Positions 44,381-56,280 are shown, numbered from the stretch's first letter. The stretch: 64,000 nt of DNA from Schistosoma haematobium (GCF_000699445.3 NC_067200.1:18093003-18157002), one strand, 5' to 3'. Notes: generated by a model not told the origin, from the letters alone. A program made the numbers and translations.

Positions 44381-44455
44381 TTGTACAACATAGATTGCTT
44401 CACGGTTTTAATAACTTGCTGAGTAAATCGCCAATGTTGTCATTTTTTCTTTTAG

Positions 44456-44592
44456 AATTGAAAGAGTCATTGCGCAACTGGCTTGATCAAATTGAATTAA
44501 GAAAGCGAAAAGACAACACATCTGTACAAATAAAATCACAACAAACGAAAGAAAAAAGATTCTTAAGTGACATCCAACCAACCTACTACTAA
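44456..44592 (+). CDS. GTPBP10: GTPBP10 exon 6, C-terminus
   Basis: Acceptor CTTTTAG ends at 44455. The first two bases complete the Glu codon from 41846, giving ELKESLRNWLDQIELRKRK, the final helix of the G domain (cf. ELKNCIRKSLDEQ in human), then a basic tail ending PTYY and TAA at 44590-44592. Confidence 0.9.
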
Positions 44593-46500
44593 GGTCTTTT
44601 TTATTCATTTCTTTGGTTTCTTCTGTTTCATATCTGTACTACTTTCGTTACTTGTGTGTGCATGTGATTAACTGTATATAGAAATGAATTTTTGTATTTC
44701 AAAGTTTTCTTTGTGATATAAAACAGAGGGATGGTTTTATATTCCCTTATACATATTACATTTACCGTTGTTTGCTTGTCCTATATATACAAAGAAATAC
44801 TTCGTAAAGCTTTTTGAAATCCCTGCTTCTACTAACTTGAGAAATCATTAGAGTTTTGTTCGATGGATATTAAAAACTAGTTGTTTTCAGAGCATGAAGA
44901 GAACTAGGTTAATGAGATTCGTCTGATCTGAGCTCCGTATCTTTCAGTTTTCAGATTCAACGCTAGTAATCCGATCCCGAATGCTAACACCGTTTCATTT
45001 CGGGATAGAGTCTAAACCCCGTCCTTAATCGGAAATTTGTTTGCTGCAGTAGGATTCCGAGGTATATAACATTGTGGGTACTCGTTGTTGACGAGTTCAA
45101 AGTTATGATAAGATGATTGTCAGAGGACTTGCGTCTTCAGTTGGTTCACCGTATCCAGGCAGTCAATTGAAAGAGGTCTTCGTATTGGATATATAAAGAC
45201 CAAAATGGGACAAAAAAGGTTATTTACCGAAAATAAACCATATTTCAATTCATGGCATTTATCAAATATGGGAGCTTTAATTGCTTATTAGACGAAATGT
45301 GCTGGTTATCCGGAGCCTGGTCACGTACGTGATTCACGTGGCAAGTGTATGGTCTTAGGATCTTTTTGACCCCACTAACAAAATAGTCGCACATTTAACT
45401 CTGAATTCTTCAGGATAATTACATCATATTTAAGCGCTTTTAAGTAGGAAAATTGTTTACATACTGGACGTATGTTGGAAATTTAAATCAATATCAGTAA
45501 GTGAAATCGTTGTTGAGTACTAGGTGATAGTACGATTACCAACGACTGGTCAAATCAACGCGGAGATATGATAGAGACTGCTACGCTTGGTTGTAAATAT
45601 ATAGTCGTTGGAATTATCTCCTCTCCATACAAGCAAGTTCTATCAGCAACCTTAATGTTGTCATAAGAGGTCCTTATAGGCGATACGTCTGACTGACACA
45701 TTACGCCAGTTTGGACAGTAATGTGGATTCGATATATGATCAGGTAGATTAAGCAGTTATATCATGGCGAGTCAACTATACTCTAGCTATAAGTTTGTTA
45801 CATAGATAAGTGCATTGACATCGAACTTTGGCATGAGTTCCATATGTAGATTACATTTTTGGACCATGATATCAAAGTTTGGCGGTTCGTTCGGCATATA
45901 TTTCTTTTACTGTTTTAGCACCGACCTTGGTCTTACGCCTAACTATGGTCTTTGATAGTGGTACGTTATACTTACTGGCTCAATTTTTTGTCGACATCAT
46001 TAATGCCTTAAGTGACTGAGATGCTAACAATAGTTCTGTCTTGAGGTACTGCAGAAGAGGCCCCAAGGATAACATCTTTCCCCGCGACAAAGAAACACGT
46101 TTCGGATTTGACTGTAGATTCCTATCGTGACTAATTTGATGAACTTTTGATTTCCATCTTGTTTCAGGAGCCTCCATATATAACATGGTCCTCTTCTTCC
46201 TCAAAGCAAAAGTTCTATGACTATTACTGACATACAGACGACGCAATATTGACTGTATATTACCAAGTGTTACGTCAAAATATTACTCTGATCTGTTAGT
46301 GAGGTGTAGTCGGTTGACACCAACGCAAAATAAAAAGAGGAAATAGTGGTGGATATTGAGGAAAGTCCACAGTGAGACTTGATGCGAATACAGGCAACAG
46401 TGTATCGAAATATCAACTTTTTCCTCAACCCGGGGTATACAGTGCATGGTTTTCCCGAAATTTACCCTGTGAGAGGAAATGTCCCGAAATTAACACGTTT
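44593..46500. other. Intergenic after GTPBP10
   Basis: No gene recognised. The ORF at 45980-46246 (- strand) has no domain I know and lies next to the LTR at 46506, so it could be internal LTR-element sequence. Confidence 0.45.
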
Positions 46501-46505
46501 ATTTC

Positions 46506-47036
46506 TGTTATATCCGAGTGGAGATTAAGTTACAGGTAACTTCCGAGGACTATTCATGGACTGATATTCTTATTGTATAACTACTCAACAATTACACTAT
46601 GTATATTTATATCCCTCTTATGACAAGCTTTATTTTGGCCTATAATTTATTATTGTACGATTTACGGTTCTTAAGTTATGTTCAGTTTACTAACTACTGC
46701 CTCCCACATTCACAGCCACTTTTTGGGCTTATTTGTGTACAAATATTATTTCCTATTTTATGGTACGTTGCGGTCTGTGTGATTGATATATAAACTAAGT
46801 ATGCCTGAAATAAATGATCTGCTCTGATTCTGGTCTGATCTGCTCTGATTCGGAAGCTGGTATCTTGTTCTGGACTCAAGTGGAAGGGCTCGTAGGACAT
46901 AGGACCAATAAGGACACTAAACTGCCCACACCGGTTAAACGTCATTGGTTGGCCTAGTGCGAAGATTCGTATAATTCGTATCCGGATTGGTCGATAGGTC
47001 GCGTGGTAGCAAAACAAGACATCCAAGGTCATAACA
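46506..47036 (-). repeat. LTR of an LTR retrotransposon with PPT
   Basis: About 531 bp, with matching ends TGTTAT...ATAACA read on the - strand. Directly upstream on that strand is TTTTGGGGGAAATT (complement at 47037-47050), a polypurine tract as used for plus-strand priming, so this is a 3' LTR. Similar LTR blocks are at 15440-15890 and, more diverged, 47725-48060. Confidence 0.72.
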
Positions 47037-47050
47037 ATTTCCCCCAAAAT

Positions 47051-47720
47051 CTCACGAGGGTAAACACTGAACCCAAATAAAGATAACCAAATGTCATTTC
47101 AGATACCAAACATTTATTCGTAAATTACGACTAATCTGTAGTGACCTACTTTTACCAAGAGAACACGATTGGTTTGATGGAAACAATTATTATTATAACC
47201 AATTGTACCACGGGTTGTTTTACTGTACTTGTTTGTTTAACTGTACTAAAGACATTCTTCCTTCCGTTGATTATGACCTTGCACGAGTTCGGTTACGCTC
47301 AGTAACCACACTTGTACTCCTTTCGCACGATCTCCGTATTTCGATACCACGAGATCTCCAACAATTACATTTCGACTACAGCCATCAACTGCCTTCTGAT
47401 ATTTGGCCTACGGGAGATCTTATCGGTTAACTGCCACGTAGTCTTCCTGTAGTGGTGATCATCGTCGACCGTGACTCGACCCCACACTACAAATCTACCC
47501 GCATATATTGTTTTAACAGTGATTCCAACAAACCTTCAGGTTTCAGGGGAGAGAATTCGTGGCTGAGGATGAGCTGAATTCCCATTTGCGTCTTAAACTA
47601 AGCAACCAAACAAGAGGAAGCGGGAATGGTTATCCGCACTGTTGCAGTCCATGTCGGCGTACGTGTTACATTCGTTGTCATTTTTGCTGGTGCTGTAATC
47701 AAACGAAGTATAAATGAATG
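47051..47720 (-). repeat. Internal remnant of an LTR retrotransposon
   Basis: Lies between the 3' LTR with its polypurine tract and a diverged LTR-like block at 47725. No intact gag or pol motif is readable in either strand. The ORF at 47203-47430 has no known domain. Assignment rests on position. Confidence 0.45.
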
Positions 47721-47724
47721 GTAA

Positions 47725-48060
47725 TTGCTAGGAATTATTCATGGACTATCATGAAATATATTCCAACAGGAAAATTAGTAGGTAACTAGATTACATACAT
47801 CATTATTCCTTTGTATCACAAGCTTTCATCTGACCTGTTGGATATTGTTACACGATTTAATATCCTTAAATTATCTCCAATTTATAAGTTACAGTCCCTC
47901 GCATTCAGCCAATTTCGGCTTGATCCCGTATAATTGTTATTTTCTGTTTTACGATGTGATGCGGTCTGGTCTACATGTATATAAATGAAGATTCATATAT
48001 CAGGTACTGATGTTTGTGTTCCAGATTAAATGAGCTAGGCCAGGTGAGAAGCAATCACAC
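47725..48060 (-). repeat. Diverged LTR-like block
   Basis: Aligns in order with 46545-46830: ATTCATGGACT, ACAAGCTTT, TTGTTATTTTC and GCGGTCTGG. It could be the old 5' LTR of the same element or a second insertion. Confidence 0.45.
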
Positions 48061-48237
48061 AGAAGATCTATAAGGATTCTGAGTTGACTAAAATCTGTTT
48101 AACTTGTGATTCGTTTAGAACAGGGACATTGACGAAGAATTCGGTATCTTTACTTGCATACTTACGCCCGTTGCCCATCATGGAGATGCGTAGGCCGCCC
48201 ATCAGCATTCTCCATCCAACTCTCTCCTATACAATTC

Positions 48238-48790
48238 TTTCCAGTGGCTACTCATTCTTTTAACTTCTGCTTCCAATTAACGATGTGGTATGTAATTTGA
48301 CCTTCCTCTTTTTCGTTTCCCTTCAGGATTCCAAGTTAGCGCTTGCTGCGCGATGCAGTTTGATGATTTCCTCAATGTATGTCCGATCTACTTACAACGT
48401 CTTTCCCTGATTTCTTCTCCAGCTGGAAGTCAATTTGCTCTCTCCCCCAGTGGGTTTTTGCTGATGGTACCCGGTCAACGGATATTAAGTAGCTTACGTA
48501 GAAATTTGTGTATAAGTGCTCGTGCCTTTTTATTAATAGTTGTAGTAGATCTAGACGACTGTGACCCTGATAATGGTTGACAGTTGTTTTGAGTTTCAAA
48601 TGTTCTTCAACTCTGGGAATGCTGCCCTTGTTTTACCGATCCTCGCCTTTACGTCTACATCAGATCCTCCTTGTTCATCTATGGTGCTTCCATGTTTGTA
48701 GGAGATTTCACTTCTTACAGAGTTTATCCATCAGGCGTAACTAGTTTTGCGTTTTCTGTGTTGTATTTGAGGATCTTGGTTTTTAACTAG
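48238..48790 (-). pseudogene. SR2-like RTE 3' fragment
   Basis: The reverse complement encodes the end of the same family as 3955-5470. The complements of GGAATCCAAGTTAGCGC, GAACAAGGAGGATCTGATG and AATACAACACAGAAAACGC are all readable in order. The frame is broken in many places. Confidence 0.75.
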
Positions 48791-48799
48791 TATATGCTG

Positions 48800-49560
48800 A
48801 GGCCTTCAAAATATATCTTCGAACTTCTTCACTTCTGACATCTGATTTGACTGGGTGAGCATACTTCGGTTATAATGGCGTTGCTGATTAAGGCGTTAAC
48901 ATTTTAGTGAGTCACTCACTGTCTTTAGGGCGTTACACCGCATCGAGCAGTCTATTTTGCGACTGGTCGCTTAAACCCCAGTCCTTGATATACCTATCAT
49001 ATTATTGTTCAGATCACTTTTGTCAACAATTAATGTAGTTGATCCGTGAAAAGTCCTTATCAGGATACGACAATGCTCAAACAAGTAAAACTATACTCAA
49101 GTCACCGAATACGAATTGGAAGGCGGCATAATTTGCAGCACTCGAAACATGGTTGTATATTAAATGATAATGGTAACAACAGTCAAGTAACGAATGCTAC
49201 TTATAAGCTTCTTCTGAGTAACCACTACGAAGAGTCCACTCAACTACAGAATAATCTGTTCAATTGACACTGACGATGTAAAGGGAAGTGTAAATCCAAT
49301 ACTGTTACAGGAAAATCCATGCTAGTAATTCCATGTTGTTAAGAGTGGTCTAAATAGAAAACACAACGCCACTATAATCTTCAATCACAGGCCGTGTCCA
49401 ATAAAGCAGAAAGGTGAATGACGTGTGTAGTGTTCATTTGAACATATAAAGTAGCGCAGATACCAATCAACAGGTTGATTTTATCCGGTCATGTTCGATA
49501 CGATCAATGCAAACAAACAATGTTTGTTGAATATAAATGTGAGCGTCACCAAGAAGGAAG
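48800..49560. other. Unassigned intergenic stretch
   Basis: Nothing recognised. Small ORFs have no domains. Confidence 0.5.
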
Positions 49561-49569
49561 AAATACGGT

Positions 49570-50942
49570 CCTCTATTGTAGTTTCAGTTTCAGTTTGAGA
49601 AGGACAGGAGGCCCGATGGCCTGTGTTAGTCCTGGCAGTGGTGGTCCCTCAGTTGATCCAACTTTCTTTTGAAAGAATCGACGGATGGAGTCTCAACCAC
49701 GTGCTGAGGTAATGAGTTCCACTCGTTGATGATTCGATGGGAAAATCGATAGTCAGCTGACAAGTAATTTGTTCTCGGCTTGAGAACTTTTTCGGAGTGT
49801 CCTCGTAAATTCTCATTTTGGAAGACAAGAAAAATGAGGGCACATCAGGTGCAAATTTGGCACTAAGCAATTTGAAAACTGTAATCAAGTCGCCTCTAGT
49901 TCTGCGATAAGACAACGGGTAAAGGTTCAGCTTGGCCAGTCGAGATTCACACGGAAGCTTCGCTATTCTGGGAATCAGCTTAGTCGCCGTTATCTGAACC
50001 TTTTCCAGAAGCTCACTGTCTTTTTTTAAGCAGGGGCTAGCCGCTTGTATGCAGTACTCAAGTTTAGGACGAACGAACACTGTATACAAAGTCAAAAACG
50101 TTTTAGCGTCGACATGACTAAAAGCCCTACGTATTGACCATAACGTTCTAAAACCTTTGGCGGCTACTGCACGGCAGTGTGTAGTAGTCTTCAAGTCTTG
50201 GCTAACGATGACTCCTAAGTCACTATATGTCTGGACGACAGGTAGCTCAGTGTTATTCATCGTGTATGTATCTGTACCTTGATGACCGATATGCATCACA
50301 ACGCACTTGGAAATATTTATCGGCAACTGCCATGTTTGAGACCATTCAGATAATTTCTTCAGGTCATTTTGGAGTTCTACACACAAGAGGAATAGCACTG
50401 GCCCAAAAGCTGTCCTGGGGCACTCCACTAAGCACAGTTTCCCAGCTAGATAATTTTGAGTTCACTCGAACTCTTTGTTTACGCCCAACTAGGAAGTCTT
50501 TTATCTACATAAATAGATTGCCTCCAATCCCGACATTTCTTAACTTATATAACAGCCGGTTGTGCGGAACCTTGTCAAAAGCTTTGCTGAAATCAATGAA
50601 GGCTACGTCTACAGGTAACTTTTGGTCCATAAGAGCGCACCAGCTTTCACGAGCCACTAATAAGTTAGTGAGACAGAGAATACTGAATTTGTGTGTCAGT
50701 ATATTAATTTTTCCCTTACCTATTCTTCCGTCAATGTTAGCATTTCGACATCGAGTTATAACAGTTGTTTGGACCCGTGTTCGACCGACTATATAGCTTT
50801 CGATTTTGAAGTTCCTGGTATTTACGGCTTTCTTACGATGAACTTTGATCGAGTGAGCTTGACTGACTAGGATATGACTTATGGAACCTTTGCTTCTATT
50901 GACTCGGTATATGAGTAAGTGCTTTACTCGTGACACAGACAC
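49570..50942 (-). pseudogene. Degenerate CR1-clade LINE 3' half
   Basis: Two frames cover the reverse transcriptase. 50505-50942 has FIDFSKAFDKVPHNRLLYKL. 49649-50428 has the region after the catalytic box: LPINISKCVVMHIGHQG, YSDLGVIVSQDLKTTTHC, LNLYPLSYRRTRGDLITVF. The catalytic YADD lies in a deleted or frameshifted stretch about 50395-50505. The 3' end (49574-49590) is a tandem repeat reading AAACTG on the - strand, as in CR1 elements. It belongs to the same subfamily as the old copy at 23700-27720, not the intact one. Confidence 0.85.
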
Positions 50943-50999
50943 GGAATCTACAGAAATCGATAGCTTTTCATTACCCGTAATATTGCTGATCGTACCGAT

Positions 51000-51644
51000 G
51001 TTTGCATGAAGTAGAAATAACTACGTACATTACTTCCAAGCAACTTCCTATATACCTTACTGGCATAAACCAATATATTCTAAAGGTATTGGAGGAGAAT
51101 TTCACATTGACTAGCCAGCGATTCTTTTATTTATTGAATAAAGCCATTAATAATAATAATTTCATGTACCCAGGTATTTACTTAGATATATAAATGACCC
51201 ACTGCTCCTAGACACGAATGATCGCTAATAAAAATCTTCTATTTCGTTCATAATCACTTGAACAATTCAAATGAATTCGTCTGGCTGTTATGCATTTGCC
51301 TATTGTATCGATTACTGAAGGCAAGCCAAAATGATTGCGGGTGTTTAAAGGTCACGTTACATAACGCGACCTTGAAAACCCGTGTTGTTGACTTCCATAT
51401 GGTAAGAAAGTCATTTAAGACTTTTATGTGCAGTGCTTTCGATCTCTTTTTGTTAGCGAATTTGCAGTACATTTTAATTTTTCCACCGAGCTGCCGACTT
51501 ACATTATTATTATTTTTTCAGATCCTTCAGCACAAAAGAAAGTATAGACAGGGTTCTTCACACCCTCAATACAACATATCTTCAGATTGGATGCACTCCT
51601 GCTGAAGATTGAAAGTTACAGTTATTTTGCATCTTGCGGCATAT
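51000..51644 (+). promoter_or_regulatory. Presumed REV3L upstream region
   Basis: Lies directly before the first REV3L coding exon. A T-rich stretch ending TTTTTTCAG at 51522 could be a cis- or trans-splice acceptor for the 5' UTR. An in-frame stop at 51603-51605 limits the coding start to the ATG at 51645. No core promoter motif can be assigned. Confidence 0.35.
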
Positions 51645-51795
51645 ATGACTCCGGGATGTTTATCAATAAAGATATTCTCTCTAGATTATTACTTTGCGTT
51701 GCCAAATGATTTACTGGATATAGGGTATTCAAAGTTTGCAAGATGTTTTTCACATCGGATCCCGATTATTCGAGTTTATGGCACAACACATACAG
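51645..51795 (+). CDS. REV3L: REV3L (Pol zeta catalytic subunit), exon 1
   Basis: REV3L is the B-family polymerase subunit that extends from damaged DNA templates (translesion synthesis) in the nucleus. This exon has ATG 51645 followed by CLSIKIFSLDYYFALP (cf. VRIVTADYYMASP in human) and ends RIPIIRVYGTTHTG, corresponding to VPVVRVFGATPAG. The exon ends with one base before a 32-bp intron. The three first introns are 32, 32 and 34 bp, a known feature of schistosome gene 5' ends. Nine exons, 1,737 nt, give about 579 residues of the N-terminal domain; the rest of the gene, with exonuclease and polymerase domains, lies beyond the window. Confidence 0.9.
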
Positions 51796-51827
51796 GTAAC
51801 TTAAATATGCTTTTACAAGTTTCTCAG
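51796..51827 (+). other. REV3L intron 1 (32 bp)
   Basis: GTAACT...TCTCAG. Removing it joins ...THTG with QKMCANVHGVLPYIF, which restores the conserved TGQKTCLHLHGIFPYLY-like sequence. The reading is otherwise broken by a frame change, so this splice is well supported. Confidence 0.9.
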
Positions 51828-52017
51828 GCCAGAAAATGTGTGCCAATGTACACGGGGTTTTGCCGTACATTTTCGTTGAGCTGCCAAATGTGGAGTCAGA
51901 TATTCACGAATTCGTCCAGTCGTTTGTTCTCAGCCTTGAAAAATCCATTCGTGCAAAGCTTAGCACTCTTAATGTCAAAGATGTCATAGTTTTTGACGCT
52001 GCCGTGGTATCTGGTTT
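51828..52017 (+). CDS. REV3L: REV3L exon 2
   Basis: Encodes QKMCANVHGVLPYIFVELPN, then a helix SFVLSLEKSIRAKLS and VIVFDAAVVSG, where the human protein reads VFKVSLVSGMPFYGYHE. The donor GTAAGT at 52018 leaves two bases. Confidence 0.9.
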
Positions 52018-52049
52018 GTAAGTTAGGTTCGTATTTCACCCCAGTATAG

Positions 52050-52206
52050 TTCGATATACGGTTATCATGAATCAAAAAAACCTTTCATCAAGCTTTACCT
52101 TGTGGACCCCAGTTTGGTTTCCGTCTGTTCCGAGATATTGCTGAGTGGGGTCGTATTAAATCGCCCCTTTCAAACTTATGAATCACATATTCCATACCTA
52201 TTACAG
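52050..52206 (+). CDS. REV3L: REV3L exon 3
   Basis: The acceptor (GTATAG, ending 52049) is chosen because it alone keeps the frame, giving SIYGYHESKKPFIKLYLVDP and ending ESHIPYLLQ (cf. FYGYHEKERHFMKIYLYNP and AHIPYLLQLF). A competing AG ten bases upstream gives the wrong frame. It is followed by a 34-bp intron (52207-52240). Confidence 0.9.
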
Positions 52207-52240
52207 GTTTCATCGTATAAATTATATTATTTGGTTGTAG

Positions 52241-52464
52241 TTTTGTGTGGATTATAATCTGTTCGGTATGAACCTGCTTTATGCAGGGTATTTCAGATTC
52301 CGTAGTAAGTGTACAGGTTCATTTATAGCTTGTAGCCTCAAATTCTGTAGGATTTCCGTCGTTGGTAAGGAGCTCGGAAAATATATGGAATCCCAAAAAA
52401 TTTGGTCCGTAAGTTACTACAATTATGTGTTTCACACTTTAATCAATAACTGCGTGATGGGTGG
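52241..52464 (+). CDS. REV3L: REV3L exon 4
   Basis: Starts FCVDYNLFGMNLLYAGYFRF (cf. LFIDYNLYGMNLINLAAVKFR). The 3' end is uncertain. A strong donor GTAAGT at 52409 gives phase 0, but the next exon needs two bases carried over; the donor GTAATG at 52465 fits that phase. If 52408 is the true end, a small exon is missing between here and 58592. The residue count against the human protein slightly favours the shorter exon plus a micro-exon. Confidence 0.7.
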
Positions 52465-52802
52465 GTAATGAAACTGGAATTGATCCAAGTGTCACTAAGT
52501 GTCTGAATATTCTAACAGCCCCAATGTGCTCGCGTTCACTGTCATGAATAATTTCAAGTAATTGTGTAACACAAACTCAGAACTACAGACTTGTCCCTCC
52601 ATATTGTAAGGCACTTTTATTCTAATTTCTCCACTCCATTTTCACTGTATATATAAATCCTGAGTGCTGTTGATTGTTCACACCTTTCTTCGATTTCATC
52701 TCTTTTTCCCGAATTATATTCCTGATGTCTAGTCTATTTTGCTAGTACAGACGACTGTCACGACTACTCGTCTCGTTAACCCCCTCCTAGTGTACTGATT
52801 TG

Positions 52803-55800
52803 GTATGGTTTATTTATTTATTTGGACACATGAATATTGGTACAAGAGAGCGCCAATATATATGCGCCACACAGAACAATGAATATTCGAAGAGGAATAC
52901 AAAGAAAGAAAAAAAAAGCTAAGGAGCACAAAAAAAGAGAGAACAATAACGAAGAGATTGGTGTAAGGTAATGTGCTAGTAATCAGGGAACTCAAAGGTA
53001 CAATTGGAAGAAATCTTTCAGGTAAGGGAGACACAACCACTTTTTATGAAGAAAGTAAAAGAAGGTTACAGCAGGATCGCCACTGGCTTCTATTCTCAGC
53101 CATATCTGATAACGTCTCTAGCCACTGTGTAGCACCATCTCTCAGACCCCAACCAGGGAGTCGTGAAGGACCGACACAAGCCAGTCCTTTGCAGCTTTCT
53201 TTCATACCACGACACCATGTCATGCACTGACCACCTCTCCGCTTCTTCCAACCAGTCCCAGAGTCGGCAAATAATGCACGACGTGGAATTCTCTGGGACG
53301 ACATTCGTAGAACATGTCCAAGCCACCGAAGTTGGTGTTTCAAGATGGTGACACCAATTGAATTTTCATCTCTGTGCCCGAACACACGATGCCGAACCTC
53401 TGCATTACTGACATGGTGTTGCCACTGAATGTCAGCAATCCTTCGGAGACAGCGATGATCGAACACAGAAAGTCGTCTAACGTCCTCAACTCGGAGAGGC
53501 CATGTTTCACAAGCATAGAGCAGAACTGCTCTCACCGACGCGTTGTAGATCCGACCTTTTACAGCCAGACTAACATCACGAAGGCGCCAAAGATGGCCCA
53601 GATTGGCATAAGCCGCTCTGGCTTTCACCATACGTGCATTGATCTCATCACTCACAACCCCACCAGCACTTATGCAGCTACCCAGATACACGAACTTCTC
53701 GACTACGTCTATCTGCTCACCATCCAGGGTGAGTACAGGATTGGAATCCTGCCAGTCTTGTAGAAGTACTTTGCACTTCGAAGGTGCAAAGCACAAACCA
53801 TACCTACGGACACTGATTGCCAACTGATTAAGTGCGGATTGCATGCCTTGGGCATTATCGCACAGTAAGACAATATCGTCCGCATACTCAAGGTCGAGAA
53901 GTCTTTCTCCAGGCAACAGATCCACACCACCATTACTTACATCCATCAGAGCTGTTTCCAGAATGTCATCGATGGCAAAGTTGAAGAGGAATGGTGAGAT
54001 TGGGCAACCCTGCCTAACCCCACTGCTCGAATGGAACAATGGAGAGAGGTGGTTGTATGCCCTCACTCTGCCTGAGGTGTTTTTATATAGGGCTTTCAGG
54101 ATGTTAATAAACTTCTCAGGCACACCCTTCTTCAATAGACAATTCCAGAGAACAGTCCTGTCCAACGAATCGAAGGCAGCCCTTATGTCAAGAAACACTA
54201 CGATTGTTGGCCTTTGAAAAGTATGGCGGTGTTCTAACATTTGGCGGAGGGTGAAGATATGATCAATACATCCTCGACCAGAACGAAACCCAGCCTGCTC
54301 CTCGCGAGTCAATCTTTCTCGGGTTTTGAACAGCCTACGAATAATGACGGAAGCCAATAGCTTGGACGCAATCGGAAGTAGACTTATCCCCGATAGTTGT
54401 TGCAGGAACGACGTGAACCCTTTTTAAAGATAGGGACAACTATCGACTCATTCCATGACGTTGGTACACTCTCTAGTTCCCAAACCTTGGTAAACAACGT
54501 CGTCAATTCCTTAGTCAAAAAGTCACCACCATCTTTAAAAAGAGCCGGAGGTAAGTCATCTGGGCCAGGTGATTTGTAACGCTTCAAGAGTTGGAGTTCC
54601 TTGCGGACTTCCTCCTCGTTTGGTGGATCAGTCGTCACCGGCCATGGAGGGCAGGACAGTCTGACCGATGTTGCCGGGGCAGCAGGCCAGTTGAACTGCC
54701 CTTCGAAAATTCTGCCCATCGTCCAAGACGTCGATGGATATTAGTGATTGGCATCCCATCATCATCGCAGATTGTTTCACTCACACCAGACTTCTTGCTG
54801 CCAGTGGCTCGGATGAGCTGGAAGAGCTTCCGGTAGTTACCAGATGCAGCTGCTGCTTCCAGCTCATTAGCACGCTTCGACCACCAGGCTTCTCGGTCCT
54901 TACGCAAGCTTTGCCCAATTTCCTTACGTAACATCCTTCGTTTATGGTCAAACTCACGGTCACCCGGAGTAGACCGAAGGGCTTCAATGAGTTGTAAGGA
55001 ACCTGGAGAAACCAAGTGCTTAGAGGCGGGACGTTTCGCAAACCCACAACTGACTGTTCCCGCCATTTTCATGGCGTCATGCAATTGCAACCAATGCTCA
55101 TCTATACTTTTCGGTGGAGTGGTAGCTAGCCTAGAGGCTAGCTCGGTTCGATACTTACTTGCAACAGAAGTTGCAACCAGCTTGCTAACATCAATCTTTT
55201 GGTGGTGGTCACTTCGTTGGCCACCGAAAAGTAAGGCAAGATTGGCGCAGACCAAGGCATGGTCAGAGTCCAGATAGGTACTCAAAAAGGAGCGGCAGTC
55301 TTTTACACAACCACGCCAGCGGTAGCTGATCGCGATGTGATCAATCTGAGTCCAGGCTTGGGATGCAGAGGGAGGACGCCAGGTGGCACATCGGCGATGA
55401 CTGTGCCGAAAGTTAGTGCTAGCCAGAAACAGGTTGTGGTCTGTGCACAGTTGCAGTAGACGGTCCCCGTTATCTGACCTGCGACCAACGAGTCCCCATC
55501 GGCCACCTAAACGACTCTCTTCTGTGCCTAGACGCCCGACCTGAGTATTCAAGTCTCCGGCTAGTACTACAATATCTGTCGAACGCACTTTCTGGAGAAG
55601 AACAGATAACTGGTGGTAAAACTCATCCTTGATTGCATCCGGGCTGCAATCTGTCGGGGCATAGGCGGAGATGACGAAAAGACATCGTTTCTCACGCCGA
55701 TTTCTTCTCACTTTGATGGAACTTTCTAATCTAAAAGCACATAACCGACTGTTAATGGGGATCCAATCGACTAGTTCTGCCTCAGCTCTAGCGCTTAGTG

Positions 55801-56165
55801 CGACACCAACGCCAGCAAGACCAGACGAAGATGCCACAGGGTCCCCGGATAAGCGCACGTAAAACAAGCTTTTGAAGTGACAGATGTAGAGCGAATTTGT
55901 AGTACATCACCAGAGTCTTGAATACGGGTCTCGGATAGACAGCAGACATCGATATGAAGACTTTCCAAAGACATAGCCAGCCCTATCTGTTGACCAACCT
56001 GCATAAGTGTGCGAACGTTGAAGGCAGCCAGTTTGAATGGCGCACGTGGTTTCAGAAAAACTGCTTCAGTACTCATATTCGATGGTAACATACAATTTTC
56101 GACCGGACAGTGACTCGAGAACGTTTAGATACAGTCGGATTTCCACCAAAGACGAGCCGCTGTAT
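52803..56165 (-). mobile_element. Nearly full-length RTE-clade LINE
   Basis: A 3.3-kb non-LTR element on the - strand. Endonuclease and reverse transcriptase are in order, and the 3' end (52803-52885) finishes in TTTATTTATTT as seen on the + strand, i.e. an AAATA-type tail. The last 60 bp before the tail match the family of SINE-like retroposons. It is GC-richer (about half G+C in the coding part) than the host sequence around it. Confidence 0.85.
53044..56091 (-). pseudogene. RTE endonuclease/reverse transcriptase, three frameshifts
   Basis: Order on the - strand: 55795-56091 (FKLAAFNVRTLMQVGQQIGL and LSETRIQDSG, endonuclease N-terminus); 54635-55867 (VISAYAPTDC, VVLAGDLNTQVGRL, QIDHIAISYRWRG, LDSDHALV, endonuclease catalytic motifs); 54384-54719 (RYKSPGPDDLPPALF, NESIVVPIFKKGSR, NNYRG); 53044-54357 (EQAGFRSGRGCIDHIFTLRQ, FLDIRAAFDSLDR, GVRQGCPISPFLF, LEYADDIVLL, WLGHVLRMSSQRIPRRAL). 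Single-base frameshifts near 55867, 54715 and 54393 separate the segments; the last shortens a GGGG-type run. The catalytic motifs are all intact, so this is a recently silenced copy. Confidence 0.88.
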
Positions 56166-56194
56166 AAGTATAAAAAAGGGTGAATAATGTGGAA

Positions 56195-56198
<4 letters not shown>

Positions 56199-56226
<28 letters not shown>

Positions 56227-56280
56227 CAATAATAGTAATAATAATAGTATTAATAATGACAATAATAGTAATGATAATTA
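56199..56280. repeat. AAT-rich microsatellite
   Basis: About ten AAT units followed by interrupted AAT/AAC units. Confidence 0.9.

Noticed and set aside
45980..46246. A possible gag-like ORF on the - strand
   Set aside because: No zinc knuckle or other recognisable motif. I left it as unassigned sequence beside the LTR.
51523..51605. Upstream reading frame as extra N-terminal REV3L sequence
   Set aside because: The frame of exon 1 has a stop at 51603-51605. The neighbouring frame that is open here ends before it and has no REV3L similarity.
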